The notes: a model not told the origin generated them from the letters alone. A stretch of 56,325 nt of DNA from Bacillota bacterium (GCA_012840725.1 DURQ01000044.1:1-56325), one strand, 5' to 3'. Shown: positions 1 to 8,956, counted from the first letter of the stretch. Numbers and translations: made by a program.

Positions 1-91
1 CACCCAGATCTACACTCACCTAGACAAAGGCCATCTGCGAGATGTGTATAAAAAGACACATCCTAGAGCTTGGAAAGGGGAAGGTAAGTGA
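1..91 (+). CDS. xerD: Tyrosine recombinase XerD, C-terminal end (partial)
   Basis: The window opens inside a reading frame whose last 29 codons read [18 protein letters not shown] and then end [10 protein letters not shown] before TGA. This is the typical C-terminus of XerC/XerD recombinases, where the tyrosine of the TxIYTH motif is the nucleophile that cuts and rejoins DNA at dif to resolve chromosome dimers. The stop codon overlaps the GTG start of the next gene, so the two are probably co-transcribed. XerD (ripX) immediately before deoB is also the Bacillus subtilis order, which favours XerD over XerC. The N-terminal domain and the remaining active-site residues lie outside the window. 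Confidence 0.85.
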   Translation, partial: TQIYTHLDKGHLRDVYKKTHPRAWKGEGK

Positions 92-1269
92 AAAGACTGA
101 CAATAATCGTATTGGACAGCGTAGGGGTGGGAGAGCTGCCTGATGCTCACCTTTACGGTGATGAAGGCAGCAACACCTTGGGCCATGTGTCGCAGAAAAT
201 GGGTGGCCTTAAGATGCCCAACTGCCAAAAGCTAGGTCTGGGTAACATCATCACCGTGGAAGGAGTTCCGCCCACGGACCAGCCCCAGGCCGCTTGGGGC
301 AAGATGGCCGAGGTCTCAAAAGGCAAGGACACTACAACGGGGCACTGGGAAATCGCCGGATTGATTCTCGAGACACCTTTTCCGACCTATCCTGAGGGTT
401 TTCCAGCCGAACTGATTGCCGAGTTCGAGCGGCGTATAGGCCGCGGGACTCTCGGCAACTACCCTGCTTCGGGGACAGTGATCATTGACGAACTCGGCAG
501 AGAGCACATGGAGACTGGCTTCCCGATTGTCTACACCTCGGCCGACAGCGTTTTTCAGATCGCAGCCCATGAGGAGATAGTCCCTCTTGAACAGCTTTAC
601 GAATGGTGCCGCATCGCCCGGGAGCTGCTTTCTGGTCCCCACGCGGTAGCAAGGGTCATCGCCCGTCCCTTTGTCGGCCAGCCCGGATCGTTCAAGCGGA
701 CCGCTAACCGCCACGACTTCAGCGTCGCCCCGTTTCAGCAGACAGTACTGGACGCCCTGACTGCAGCCGGAATCCCGGTCTACGGTGTGGGCAAGATTTA
801 CGATATCTTCGCCGGACGGGGCATAACAGAGACGGTGAGCACCAAGAGCAACCAGGAAGGCATGGACCGAGTGGTAGAGCTCTTGTCCGCCAAGAAGGAG
901 GACTGCCTTATCTTCGCCAACCTGGTGGACTTTGACATGCTCTGGGGGCACCGCAACGATGTGGAGAACTATGCCCGAGGCCTTGAGGAATTCGACGGCC
1001 GGCTGCCGGAAGTCTTGGCGCTGCTGGAGCCGGAAGATCTGCTCCTGATCGTGGCCGACCACGGCTGCGATCCTACGACGGCCAGCACCGACCACTCGCG
1101 GGAGTACGTACCCCTGCTGGTCACAGGGCCTCAGGTGACCCCAGTACCTTTAGGAGTGCGCGGCACCTTTGCCGACGTGGCCAAGACGGCGGCAGACTTT
1201 TTCGGAGTCGATTACACGACGGTGGGTGTCAGCTTCCTGGCAGACATCATGCCGGCTGTGAGGAGTTGA
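88..1269 (+). CDS. deoB: Phosphopentomutase
   Basis: This protein of 393 residues (normal family length) interconverts (deoxy)ribose 1-phosphate and 5-phosphate in the cytoplasm during nucleoside breakdown. It belongs to the alkaline phosphatase superfamily. Visible metal-site elements are the N-terminal [12 protein letters not shown] with Asp10, the threonine-rich [10 protein letters not shown] loop, [20 protein letters not shown] and [11 protein letters not shown]. The GTG start follows a purine-rich ribosome site (ggaaaggggaagg) and overlaps the xerD stop. The next gene, pyrimidine nucleoside phosphorylase, makes its substrate, and only 4 bases separate them, so a nucleoside catabolic operon is clear. 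Nothing is unusual apart from the long antisense frame that the GC-rich coding generates. Confidence 0.97.
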   Translation: MKRLTIIVLDSVGVGELPDAHLYGDEGSNTLGHVSQKMGGLKMPNCQKLGLGNIITVEGVPPTDQPQAAWGKMAEVSKGKDTTTGHWEIAGLILETPFPTYPEGFPAELIAEFERRIGRGTLGNYPASGTVIIDELGREHMETGFPIVYTSADSVFQIAAHEEIVPLEQLYEWCRIARELLSGPHAVARVIARPFVGQPGSFKRTANRHDFSVAPFQQTVLDALTAAGIPVYGVGKIYDIFAGRGITETVSTKSNQEGMDRVVELLSAKKEDCLIFANLVDFDMLWGHRNDVENYARGLEEFDGRLPEVLALLEPEDLLLIVADHGCDPTTASTDHSREYVPLLVTGPQVTPVPLGVRGTFADVAKTAADFFGVDYTTVGVSFLADIMPAVRS

Positions 1270-1273
1270 GCAC

Positions 1274-2590
1274 ATGCGGACAGCAGAACTGATCCAGAAA
1301 AAGCGCGATGGAGGAAGGTTGAGCCGCGAAGAGTTGGAATTTCTGGTCAGCGGCTATGTGCGCGGTGAGATACCCGACTACCAGATGGCAGCGTGGGCCA
1401 TGGCCGTCTTTTTCCAGGGTATGGACGCAGAGGAAACCGCGGACCTTACTCTGATCATGGCTAACTCGGGAGACACACTCGATCTGAGCGCCATCAAGGG
1501 GTTCAAGGCAGACAAGCACTCCACAGGAGGTGTCGCGGATACGACCACCCTGGTTCTTGCTCCGCTGGTGGCCAGCACCGGAGTCCGCGTAGCCAAGATG
1601 TCCGGTCGGGGACTCGGGCACACGGGAGGGACTGTCGACAAGCTTGAGAGCATCCCCGGGTTCAAGACGTCCTTGAGTGCCAGGGAGTTTATCGACCAGG
1701 TGAACCAGATCGGCATCAGCGTGGTGGGACAGAGCGGAGAGCTAGCGCCAGCAGACAAACTGCTCTATGCCCTGAGAGATGTCACGGCCACGGTGGAGTC
1801 CATCCCCCTGATCGCCTCCTCGATCATGAGTAAGAAGATCGCCGCTGGTTCCGATGGTTTCGTGCTGGACGTGAAGGTGGGGCGGGGGGCTTTCCTTAAG
1901 AAAGAAGAGGACGCTCTGGCGCTGGCCAAAAGCCTCGTGCAGATCGGCAAATTGGTGCGGAAGCCCACGGTTGCCCTGGTCACGGACATGAACCAGCCTT
2001 TGGGGCGCAGCATCGGCAATGCCCTGGAAGTAAAAGAAGCCATTCAGACGCTGCAGGGACGGGGGCCCAGGAACCTGACCGAACTCTGCCTGCAGCTGGG
2101 AACAGAGATGCTTGTTCTGGCGGGTGCAGCGGCCGATGCCGCTGAAGCCAGGTCTAGGTTGGAACACAGCCTGCGAAGCGGTCTGGCCTTCGACAAGTTC
2201 AAGGAATGGGTCGCAGCTCAGGGAGGCGATCCGCGTGTTGCCGAAGACATCAGCTTACTTCCTCAAGCCAGCTTCCAGCAGGATATCCTTGCGCCGCGCC
2301 GCGGCTTCGTCCAGGAGATCGATCCTCTCACCCTGGCGCTGACGGCAATGCACTTGGGTGCAGGAAGAGCCACAAAAGATGCGGCGATCGATCTAGCCGT
2401 GGGCATCGAGGTGCAGGTGGGGGTGGGCGATCTCGTGTCTGCCGGCGATGTCCTCGCCCGCATCCATGCCAACGATCCGAAGCAGTTGGCCGCAGCCGTT
2501 GTCGAAGCAGCGCCGGCCTTTGTCATTGGCGAAGCCGAACCTCCCCGCCGGCCCCTCGTCTACGGGAAAATCACGGCCCGGGACGTATAA
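1274..2590 (+). CDS. pdp: Pyrimidine-nucleoside (thymidine) phosphorylase
   Basis: The product (438 residues, standard for the family) phosphorolyses pyrimidine nucleosides to free base and pentose 1-phosphate, which DeoB then isomerises. Family signatures visible are KHSTGGVAD in the phosphate-binding region, SGRGLGHTGGTVDKLESIPG and SSIMSKKIAAG with DVKVGRGAF in the substrate domain. The family includes DeoA (thymidine) and Pdp (broad); sequence reading alone does not decide between them. In B. subtilis the corresponding slot after drm/deoB holds a purine nucleoside phosphorylase, so this lineage has swapped the enzyme class at the same position. The ATG lies 4 bases after the deoB stop with gaggag upstream. 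Confidence 0.95.
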   Translation: MRTAELIQKKRDGGRLSREELEFLVSGYVRGEIPDYQMAAWAMAVFFQGMDAEETADLTLIMANSGDTLDLSAIKGFKADKHSTGGVADTTTLVLAPLVASTGVRVAKMSGRGLGHTGGTVDKLESIPGFKTSLSAREFIDQVNQIGISVVGQSGELAPADKLLYALRDVTATVESIPLIASSIMSKKIAAGSDGFVLDVKVGRGAFLKKEEDALALAKSLVQIGKLVRKPTVALVTDMNQPLGRSIGNALEVKEAIQTLQGRGPRNLTELCLQLGTEMLVLAGAAADAAEARSRLEHSLRSGLAFDKFKEWVAAQGGDPRVAEDISLLPQASFQQDILAPRRGFVQEIDPLTLALTAMHLGAGRATKDAAIDLAVGIEVQVGVGDLVSAGDVLARIHANDPKQLAAAVVEAAPAFVIGEAEPPRRPLVYGKITARDV

Positions 2591-2639
2591 CGGCTTTCCC
2601 AGCCCCATATCTATGATAATGGGGAAGGGGGCTACAGCT

Positions 2640-3797
2640 GTGCGCACAGGCTTGGCAGCCGGGCTTGTGGCTGCGCTGATCTGCTGGACGATGTGCAGCG
2701 GTGCCTGCACGGCCGCAGAACTTACGGGCCGGGCTGCCTATCTCATGGACCCCTACAGCGGGCGGGTCTTTTTGGAAAAGGCAAGCGACGAGCCGGTGCC
2801 CGTGGCCAGCATTTCTAAGCTCATGACACTGGTGCTGATCCTTGAGGCCGTCGAGCGTGGGGAGCTGGCTCTGACCGATCTGGTTACGGCCAGCCCTTTT
2901 GCCGCGAGCAAGAGGGGATCGCGCATCTGGTTGGAAGCTGGAGAGCAGCTGCCCCTCGGCGAGCTGGTCTACGCCATCGCTGTGGGCTCAGCTAATGACG
3001 CCGCGGTAGCCGTCGCCGAGTACATGGCAGGCAGTGAGGCGGCTTTTGTCGAACTGATGAACCGCCGCGCTCAGGAACTCGGTCTGACAGCCAGCAGGTT
3101 TGTCAACTGCACAGGCCTGCCCGAAGAAAACGGCGAATGCAATCTCATGAGCGCCAAGGACGCCGCGCTGCTGGCCCGGCACGCCTTGACCGTGCCCAGG
3201 CTCATGGAATATGTGTCCACATACGAGTACACCATGAGGGCGGACACGACCAAGATCCCGGTTCTCTGGAACGCCAATAAACTGCTGCGGCGCTATTACG
3301 GCGTGGACGGCATGAAGACGGGCTTTACCACAGAAGCGGGTTACTGCTTGATAGCCACCGCAGAGCGGGATAACCTGCGCTTGATCGCCGTGACCCTCGG
3401 CCATCAAACAGAAGAAGAACGAGAAAGTGCGGCAAGAACTCTCCTTGACTACGGCTTCAGGAAGTACCAGAGCCTGCAGCTCTATCCTGAGGGAACAGCG
3501 GTCAGCGCTCTGGACTGTCCAACGGGAGACCCGCGCCTGGCAAACGTGGTTGTGCCTGCTGACTTCTATGTGACGGTGGAACGGGGCACAGAAGTGGACT
3601 TCTCGGTTGTGATCAAACTCGACAAAGACCTTCGGCCGCCCATAGACAAGGGGGAAGCGGTAGGAACGATCACCGTCCTGTACGCAGACGAGGTTCTCGG
3701 CAGCAGCGTGCTGACGGTCGCCGAAGACGTGAGAAAAGTGTCCTTCCCGGCCTTGATCGGCCGTCTGGCACAAGCTTTGGCTGAAGCCGTCTTCTGA
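2640..3797 (+). CDS. dacF: D-alanyl-D-alanine carboxypeptidase, DacF type
   Basis: A penicillin-binding protein 5/DacF-type peptidase that trims the terminal D-Ala from peptidoglycan stem peptides; in spore formers DacF acts in cortex formation. I place the start at GTG 2640 because ggggaaggggg precedes it by 8-9 bases and it gives a clean signal peptide (VRTGLAAGLVAALICW...); the frame is open upstream to 2448 but that part overlaps pdp and lacks a ribosome site. With this start (385 residues) the catalytic motifs are Ser57-x-x-Lys60 (SISK), Ser117-Ala-Asn119 and Lys226-Thr-Gly. A C-terminal beta domain and a final amphipathic stretch (FPALIGRLAQALAEAVF) fit membrane anchoring. It sits directly before spoIIAA, as in Bacillus. 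Confidence 0.94.
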   Translation: MRTGLAAGLVAALICWTMCSGACTAAELTGRAAYLMDPYSGRVFLEKASDEPVPVASISKLMTLVLILEAVERGELALTDLVTASPFAASKRGSRIWLEAGEQLPLGELVYAIAVGSANDAAVAVAEYMAGSEAAFVELMNRRAQELGLTASRFVNCTGLPEENGECNLMSAKDAALLARHALTVPRLMEYVSTYEYTMRADTTKIPVLWNANKLLRRYYGVDGMKTGFTTEAGYCLIATAERDNLRLIAVTLGHQTEEERESAARTLLDYGFRKYQSLQLYPEGTAVSALDCPTGDPRLANVVVPADFYVTVERGTEVDFSVVIKLDKDLRPPIDKGEAVGTITVLYADEVLGSSVLTVAEDVRKVSFPALIGRLAQALAEAVF

Positions 3798-3885
3798 GGA
3801 CTCACCCCCTTTTTTACCGTTTCCAGCAGGTGAAGCCGCCTTCGCCTCGAAAGATTCCTTAACATGGTAATTGGGAGGGAAGTCT

Positions 3886-4239
3886 GTGCAGTGCAGCTTT
3901 AACACCGTGGGACAAGCACTGATCGCGAAGCTCCGGGGCGAACTGGACCTGCATACTTCACCGCAGTTTAAGGAAGAGATTACCAAGTCTTTTACCACCC
4001 ACCCGCAAATCAAGTACCTGATCATGGACGTCAAGGATCTGCAGTTTATAGACAGCTCAGGTTTGGGAGTAATCTTAGGCCGCTACCGCGAGTTAGAGGA
4101 ACGGGGAGGCCGGCTTTTTTTTGTCGAAGCCAATCCCCACATCAAAAGGGTGCTGCAGATGTCGGGTTTGCAGAAGATCTCTGAGTTCGCGGGTTCCACC
4201 GCTGAGGTTCTGCAACGGGTCGAAGGGGGGCAGCTTTGA
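3886..4239 (+). CDS. spoIIAA: Anti-sigma F factor antagonist SpoIIAA
   Basis: A small STAS-domain protein (117 residues) that, when unphosphorylated, binds SpoIIAB and releases sigma-F in the forespore. The hallmark FIDSSGLGVILGRY lies at residues 54-67; the serine phosphorylated by SpoIIAB is in DSSGLG (Ser57/58). The GTG at 3886 is chosen because gggagggaag ends five bases before it; an in-frame TTG at 3871 overlaps that ribosome site and is unlikely. The stop overlaps the spoIIAB start by one base, giving translational coupling. It is the first gene of the classical spoIIA operon. Confidence 0.96.
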   Translation: MQCSFNTVGQALIAKLRGELDLHTSPQFKEEITKSFTTHPQIKYLIMDVKDLQFIDSSGLGVILGRYRELEERGGRLFFVEANPHIKRVLQMSGLQKISEFAGSTAEVLQRVEGGQL

Positions 4240-4673
4240 TGGCTGAGAGAAATTGGGTCAAGTTCGAGTTCCCCAGCGATACGCGCAACGTGGCCTTCGC
4301 ACGTACTGCGGTGGCCCTCTTCGCCAGCCAGCTGGACTGGACTCTAGACGAGCTGGAAGACATTAAGGTGGCCGTTTCTGAGGCGGTATCTAACTCGATC
4401 ATCCACGGCTACCAGCTGGGAGCAGGTATAGTGCGAGTTGAGGTTGAATACGAAGGCAGCAAGCTCACGATTGTGGTCGAGGACTACGGTCAAGGCATCC
4501 CCGATGTAGCACAAGCGCAGGAGACCGGTTTTACGACCATCCCCGAGGAACGCATGGGTTTGGGCTTCACCTTCATGCATGAGTACATGGACGAGGTCCT
4601 GGTGAGTTCGGAAGTCCAGAAGGGGACTAAGGTCATCCTGATCAAGGAAGTTCCGCAGCGCCCGGAAGGATAG
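4239..4673 (+). CDS. spoIIAB: Anti-sigma F factor / serine kinase SpoIIAB
   Basis: A GHKL-fold kinase of 144 residues that holds sigma-F inactive and phosphorylates SpoIIAA. The N box reads EAVSNSIIHGY, the G1 box VEDYGQGIPD, and the G2-like region ERMGLGFTFM, all in the expected order. The start is ATG 4239, overlapping the spoIIAA stop (TGATG) with cgaagggggg upstream; a TTG three bases earlier is in frame but less likely. The location between spoIIAA and sigF leaves little doubt about the role. Confidence 0.97.
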   Translation: MAERNWVKFEFPSDTRNVAFARTAVALFASQLDWTLDELEDIKVAVSEAVSNSIIHGYQLGAGIVRVEVEYEGSKLTIVVEDYGQGIPDVAQAQETGFTTIPEERMGLGFTFMHEYMDEVLVSSEVQKGTKVILIKEVPQRPEG

Positions 4674-4679
4674 GCCACC

Positions 4680-5381
4680 ATGGAAATGGAACGGACAAGG
4701 AATCTGATCGCCCGATCTCAGCAGGGAGACTTGGCAGCCCGCAGCCGGCTTGTTGAAGAGAACCTTCCTCTGGTGCACAGCATCGCCAGACGCTTTATCG
4801 ACCGCGGTCTGGAGTTCGAAGACCTGGTGCAGATCGGATGTGTGGGCCTGCTCAAAGCGATTCAGGACTTCGACCTTGATTTCCCTGTCAAGTTCTCCAC
4901 CTTCGCCGTTCCCAAGATCATGGGAGAGATCAAGCAGCAGCTGCGGCAGTCGGCGCCGCTCAAGGTGACCCGTTCCCTCAGAAGGCTGGCCGGCGAGGCG
5001 CTGCAGGCCAAAGACACCTTAGCTCAAGCCCTTGGCCGCAGCCCCACGATCGCGGAGATCGCCGCAGAATTAAACACTTCCCCAGAAGAAGTGGTCTGTG
5101 CCCTGGAAGCGGTGGCGCCCGTTCAGTCACTGCAGAGCAAGCTTGACAGTGATGACGAGGCCCGCACCCTTGAAGACGTGCTGTCTGCTCCAGACAGCCA
5201 CGAGCACTTTCTGCTCAGAAACGCTCTAGCCAGCTTGGATCCGGAAGAACGGCGCCTGATCATCCTCCGCTACTTTGCCGAGAAAAGTCAAAGCCAAGTT
5301 GCGGAGGAGTTTGGAATGTCTCAAGCCCAGATTTCCCGGATGGAAGCGCGTATCATCCGCCAGTTGAGACACGATCTGTAG
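4680..5381 (+). CDS. sigF: RNA polymerase sigma-F factor (SpoIIAC)
   Basis: The first forespore-specific sigma factor, 233 residues. Region 2 is seen in NLPLVHSIARRFIDRG and FEDLVQIGCVGLLKAIQDF, with the polymerase-binding and -10 helix FSTFAVPKIMGEIKQQLRQ, then region 3 (GRSPTIAEIAAELN) and a region 4 helix-turn-helix (SQSQVAEEFGMSQAQISRME). ATG 4680 follows the spoIIAB stop by six bases with ggaagga upstream; a second ATG at 4686 is possible. SpoIIAB would sequester this protein until the asymmetric septum forms. No spoVA gene follows directly, unlike Bacillus; those genes lie about 7 kb downstream under their own promoter. Confidence 0.97.
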   Translation: MEMERTRNLIARSQQGDLAARSRLVEENLPLVHSIARRFIDRGLEFEDLVQIGCVGLLKAIQDFDLDFPVKFSTFAVPKIMGEIKQQLRQSAPLKVTRSLRRLAGEALQAKDTLAQALGRSPTIAEIAAELNTSPEEVVCALEAVAPVQSLQSKLDSDDEARTLEDVLSAPDSHEHFLLRNALASLDPEERRLIILRYFAEKSQSQVAEEFGMSQAQISRMEARIIRQLRHDL

Positions 5382-5399
5382 AAAGAAAAGAGGGTTAGT

Positions 5400-6212
5400 T
5401 TGTCTGTCGATCTGCATGTTCACACCACCGAATCAGATGGTACCTGGACACCCCAAGAGCTGGTGCACCAAGCGGTGAAGAGGGGGATCAGAACCATTGC
5501 CATAACCGACCATGACACCACATCGGGTATCCGCTCTGCCCAGACCAGCGCCCCGGAAGGTCTGGAGGTGATCCCGGGCATAGAGATCAACGCCGCCGCT
5601 CCCGACGGAGCAGATGTGCACATCGTGGGCCTCTGGATCGACCCGGAGAACCCTGCGCTGCAGGAGCGGCTCGGTCTTCTCAGGGAGGCCAGGATAGTCC
5701 GGACAGAGAAGATACTGACCGAATTGCGGGCCTTGGGGATCGCCATCACCCTTGATGATGTGCTCAAGTATGCCCGGGAAGACGTGATCAGCCGCAGCCA
5801 CATAGCCTCCGTCCTGTTGGAAGAAGGAGTGGTGTCTTCCAAGGCCGAGGCCTTCGAGCGCTTGATCGGCGAAGGCTGCCCGGCCTACGTGCCCCGCTTT
5901 AAGGTTGAGCCCGCCGAGGCAGTGGCCTTGATCTTCAAAGCCGGAGGAGTGCCTGTCCTGGCTCACCCTGGGCTCTTAGCCAACCTTGATGTTCTTCCCA
6001 TCTTGGTTGAGGCTGGCCTGGTTGGGCTCGAGGTCATCCATCCCAGCCATGACGCGGCTCAAACCGAGTTCTACATGGAGCTGGCCCGCAGGTGCAACCT
6101 GCTCCCAAGCGGCGGCTCAGACTGCCACGGCCCTGGAGGCAAAGATCAGGTGTTCCTCGGCAGCTACACCATCCCCGAAGAATGGGTTCTGCAGCTGGCC
6201 GCTCGCCGCTGA
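5400..6212 (+). CDS. PHP-domain phosphoesterase (TrpH/YciV family)
   Basis: This 270-residue protein has the PHP-fold metal motifs: DLHVHTTESDG at the N-terminus, ITDHDTTSG, PGIEINA, a central insertion with SRSHIAS, VLAHPG and a C-terminal GGSDCHGP. Characterised relatives remove phosphates from 3',5'-nucleoside bisphosphates or act as 5'-3' exonucleases on short RNA (RNase AM). The start is TTG 5400 with agaggg upstream, 18 bases after sigF, so it is probably transcribed with the spoIIA operon. A link to sporulation is suggested only by position. The exact substrate cannot be read from the sequence. Confidence 0.88.
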   Translation: MSVDLHVHTTESDGTWTPQELVHQAVKRGIRTIAITDHDTTSGIRSAQTSAPEGLEVIPGIEINAAAPDGADVHIVGLWIDPENPALQERLGLLREARIVRTEKILTELRALGIAITLDDVLKYAREDVISRSHIASVLLEEGVVSSKAEAFERLIGEGCPAYVPRFKVEPAEAVALIFKAGGVPVLAHPGLLANLDVLPILVEAGLVGLEVIHPSHDAAQTEFYMELARRCNLLPSGGSDCHGPGGKDQVFLGSYTIPEEWVLQLAARR

Positions 6213-6340
6213 AACGCCGGACAGGCCTGCCTGTTATTCCCTGCAGGGCATTCCCTCTGCGGCTCGAATTAGCTGAATAGAATCTCCTGCCGCCGAGCAG
6301 AAGTCGCTGAGTCAATTCGCACGTTGAGGGAGTTGGGGGA

Positions 6341-6766
6341 ATGTCGCAGATCACGGGGGAGAAGGTTGCGCTGCGGCTGAAAGAGCCTGGCCGCTGCCGC
6401 CTGCTTTACGAAATCCTGCTGGCAGGCAGGGCGATTGGGGAAGTGGAGCTCGATCACATCGCTTGGCGCAGCCGGGAGGCAGAGCTGAAGATCGCCATCT
6501 TCGATCCAGACCGCCAAAGCCGCGGTTATGGAGCCGATGCGGTCACAACCCTCCTGACGCATGTCTTTTCGACCATGGGTTTAAGGCGGGTCTACCTTCG
6601 AGTTCATGCCGCCAACGCGATGGCCATCCGCTGCTACGAAAAGGCGGGTTTTCGCAAGAAAGGCAGGCTGCAGCGCTGCTTGGAAGGGAACGCTGCAGAA
6701 GAGATCCTGCTCATGAGCATTGACAGGGAACAGTTTGGCGTGGACAGCCAGTCTCAAGTAGTCTAG
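6341..6766 (+). CDS. GNAT-family N-acetyltransferase
   Basis: A 141-residue acetyltransferase of the GNAT fold, closest in feel to the RimJ/RimL/SpeG group. Motif A, which binds acetyl-CoA, is visible as PDRQSRGYGADAVTTLLTHVF, and the motif B region as RVYLRVHAANAMAIRCYEKAGF. Substrates in this group range from ribosomal protein N-termini to polyamines, and none can be assigned here. The ATG follows gttggggga. The stop codon lies within the stem of a rho-independent terminator, so this gene closes the transcription unit that begins upstream. Confidence 0.85.
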   Translation: MSQITGEKVALRLKEPGRCRLLYEILLAGRAIGEVELDHIAWRSREAELKIAIFDPDRQSRGYGADAVTTLLTHVFSTMGLRRVYLRVHAANAMAIRCYEKAGFRKKGRLQRCLEGNAAEEILLMSIDREQFGVDSQSQVV

Positions 6767-6794
6767 AACCGCACAGTATGCGGTTCTTTCTTTG
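6765..6794 (+). terminator. Rho-independent terminator after the GNAT gene
   Basis: A 9-bp perfect stem (AGAACCGCA / TGCGGTTCT) with a five-base loop is followed by tttcttt. It overlaps the stop codon of the acetyltransferase gene and separates it from the ExbB cluster. Confidence 0.85.
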
Positions 6795-6924
6795 TGCATC
6801 CCCCATAAGCCCCGGTGCGGGACGAATCTTATACACGTAAACCGCAGTGGAGCAAAGGATTATCTCAAGCAGTGTCGAAAACAAAGACATGTATTTCTTA
6901 AGCACGCAAACGGAGGGGTATTTA

Positions 6925-7539
6925 ATGCTCAAATTCTTCGCACTCGGCGGCCCAGTAATGATTCCCTTACTGTTCTGCTCGATCTTCGCACTAGCCATCG
7001 GCCTGGAAAGGCTCTGGTACCTGATGAGGTCCCGGGTCGATACTGACGAGCTGATGGAAGATATAAAACTGTCCCTGGGCCAGGGGAAGGTTCTGGAAGC
7101 GATGCAGATCGCCAAGAAGTCCCGGGGACCTGTGGCCGCAGTCCTTGCTGCAGGTATCGCCCACTATGACCAGAGCCCCGAAGAGATCAAGGAGAACATG
7201 GATGTTGTGGGCCGTGATGAGATATACAAGATGGAAAAACGCATGGTCGCGCTGGAGCTGATCGTATCCATTGCCCCCCTGCTTGGCATCCTCGGAACAG
7301 TCACCGGCATCATCCAGAGCTTCAACGTTATCGCAGCCCTTGAGGGTATCGGTCAAGCCCAAGAGCTTAGTGCCGGTATCGCCGAAGCCCTGATCACCAC
7401 CGCAGCCGGTCTAAGTATCGCTATACCGACCATGGCTCTCAACGCTTTCCTGAACAGCATCATCGACAAGAACGTTGCCGATATGAGCAAGAAGTCTGCT
7501 GAACTGCTGACTGTCCTGGAGACTAGGAGTGAGTATTGA
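6925..7539 (+). CDS. exbB: MotA/TolQ/ExbB proton-channel family protein
   Basis: A 204-residue inner-membrane protein with three hydrophobic segments: near residues 5-25 (GGPVMIPLLFCSIFALAIG), about 105-125 (LIVSIAPLLGILGTVTGI) and about 145-170 (AGIAEALITTAAGLSIAIPTM). This is the ExbB/TolQ topology in which ExbB pentamers surround ExbD and use the proton gradient to move a TonB or TolA partner. ATG 6925 is preferred over the open frame from GTG 6847 because cggagggg sits six bases upstream. It overlaps exbD (TGATG), and a TonB-domain gene follows. ExbB-type channels acting with TonB imply an outer membrane; in a sporulating organism this is unusual. Confidence 0.93.
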   Translation: MLKFFALGGPVMIPLLFCSIFALAIGLERLWYLMRSRVDTDELMEDIKLSLGQGKVLEAMQIAKKSRGPVAAVLAAGIAHYDQSPEEIKENMDVVGRDEIYKMEKRMVALELIVSIAPLLGILGTVTGIIQSFNVIAALEGIGQAQELSAGIAEALITTAAGLSIAIPTMALNAFLNSIIDKNVADMSKKSAELLTVLETRSEY

Positions 7540-7943
7540 TGAACTTCCAGCGCGTGAGAAGGGGCAATCGCGGGCCCGACATCACTCCCATGATCGACGT
7601 CATCTTCTTTTTGCTGGTGTTTTTTATGGTGTTTTTCACTGTTCGAACAGCTCCGCTGGGCCTCAACGTTGAGCTTCCCCGGGCAGTGACGGGGAATCCC
7701 CAGGCCAGCGCCAGGTTCGAAGTAGCCGTAGATAAGACCGGTGCCATGTACGTTTCCGGAAACAAGGTGACCAGTGCGCAGCTCCGGCAGGCGTTGGCTG
7801 AACGGCTGCAGGTAAACCCAGATATGTTTGTCATCGTGAAGGCTGATAAGGAGGTGCGCTACGAGTACGTAGTGAACACCCTAGATGAGATCCGCAGCGC
7901 GGGAGGGTACCGCCTGGGCTTGGCTGTTGAGCAAGACCGGTAG
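7539..7943 (+). CDS. exbD: Biopolymer transport protein ExbD/TolR
   Basis: A single-pass protein of 134 residues: a short cytoplasmic tail, a transmembrane helix starting at DITPMIDVIFFLLVFF, and a periplasmic domain (residues about 45-134). Asp20 in PMID is the residue known in E. coli ExbD/TolR to carry protons. The start is ATG 7539, overlapping the exbB stop, with taggag upstream. The periplasmic part is of normal size. It forms the motor with the preceding ExbB and most likely drives the TonB-like protein encoded 19 bases downstream. Confidence 0.93.
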   Translation: MNFQRVRRGNRGPDITPMIDVIFFLLVFFMVFFTVRTAPLGLNVELPRAVTGNPQASARFEVAVDKTGAMYVSGNKVTSAQLRQALAERLQVNPDMFVIVKADKEVRYEYVVNTLDEIRSAGGYRLGLAVEQDR

Positions 7944-7962
7944 GGCGAAAGGAGAGAGGTGT

Positions 7963-8940
7963 GTGCACAACATCTATGATGACGAACCGCGGCTGAATCG
8001 GTTCGTGTTGATCTCCGTGATCCTGCATGCCATCCTGTTCTTTACCCTGCCAAACCTCACCCCCAGTCTCGATGTAGACATGCCCGGTATGGCGGGTGGC
8101 GGTGTGATCCAGATCATGCATGTGGAGCGTTCTGTTAACCCCCGTCCCTCGCCTGTGACCGATCCCCTGTCTCAGGGCACGGTGCCAAGGGTTACGGATC
8201 CTCGACCCACGGTTGAGCCGCCGCAGCAAGAAGCTGTCAGCCAACCAAAACCGGCAGTGGTAGAGGAACCACTGGTTGAGCGCGCCAGCCCTGACGTACC
8301 TGAGCCGCAGCCTACCCCCAATCCGGAGCCGACTACTCCTCAAGACCAGCCAACGCCAGAACCCCCAAGAGAGGAAGTCTTGGAGCAGGAGGGTGCTGGA
8401 GAGCTGATCGGCAGCGAAAGAGGGCCGGAAGTATCCGCAGAGCCCATCGCGCGGGAGTCGGTTGAGCCGCCGGTTGAGCCGCGCCCCGAGCCTGAAGAAG
8501 AAAGGCCCGCTGCCCAGAATGTGAGCGGTACCGGCACCGGCACGGGGGGGTCCGATGATGTACCCGGCACATCCCAGTCCGGCACGGGAACGGCTCAGAC
8601 CGCCCCACCCGCTCCGCCGCCGCCGGCCAGCGGCAGGGGACTGCACGGGGGAGGGATTCCAACTTACCCGAAAAACGCGGAGCACGATGGCGTTGAGGGC
8701 GTAGTCTTCCTGGTGATTGAGGTATCGGCTGAAGGGCAGCTGCTCAACGTCGTTCTGGAAAGGTCATCGGGCGACAGCCGCCTTGACACCCAGGCCTTGA
8801 GATATGTGCAGGGAATGTGGACCTTTGCCAGCCAGCCCTACGACTATGCCATGGACGTTGCCGTCGTCTTCAGCAAGGAAGACAACCGTTTTGTGTCCAA
8901 TGTGGAATACGGCGAAGTCCGTTGGCTGAACGCGCCTTAA
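7963..8940 (+). CDS. tonB: TonB-family energy transducer
   Basis: A 325-residue protein with TonB architecture: a short N-terminus, one transmembrane helix (RFVLISVILHAILFF), a long proline/glutamate-rich periplasmic linker (roughly residues 55-225, many EPxPxP repeats and a Gly/Thr-rich GTGTGTGG patch), and a C-terminal TonB domain beginning IPTYPKNAEHDGVEGVVFL and ending near ALRYVQGMWTF. GTG 7963 is chosen because aaggagagagg precedes it; the open frame further upstream overlaps exbD. TonB domains transmit force to outer-membrane partners. No TonB-dependent receptor is in the window; the next two genes encode exported proteins that could be its partners. The extension after the TonB domain (about 35 residues) is unusual. 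Confidence 0.92.
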   Translation: MHNIYDDEPRLNRFVLISVILHAILFFTLPNLTPSLDVDMPGMAGGGVIQIMHVERSVNPRPSPVTDPLSQGTVPRVTDPRPTVEPPQQEAVSQPKPAVVEEPLVERASPDVPEPQPTPNPEPTTPQDQPTPEPPREEVLEQEGAGELIGSERGPEVSAEPIARESVEPPVEPRPEPEEERPAAQNVSGTGTGTGGSDDVPGTSQSGTGTAQTAPPAPPPPASGRGLHGGGIPTYPKNAEHDGVEGVVFLVIEVSAEGQLLNVVLERSSGDSRLDTQALRYVQGMWTFASQPYDYAMDVAVVFSKEDNRFVSNVEYGEVRWLNAP

Positions 8941-8956
8941 TGGGAGGATAGAGCAG

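Noticed and set aside
316-1095. Minus-strand open frame of 259 codons opposite deoB
   Set aside because: Antisense shadow of a well-supported enzyme; no ribosome site or recognised family.
3820-3860. Possible sigma-H promoter before spoIIAA (gcaggtgaa ... cgaaaga)
   Set aside because: The -35 lacks the AGGA core and the -10 lacks GAAT, so the match is too weak even though a sigma-H promoter would be expected here.
2988-4034. Minus-strand open frame of 348 codons opposite dacF and spoIIAA
   Set aside because: It crosses two confirmed genes and their boundary, has biased composition, and no family features.
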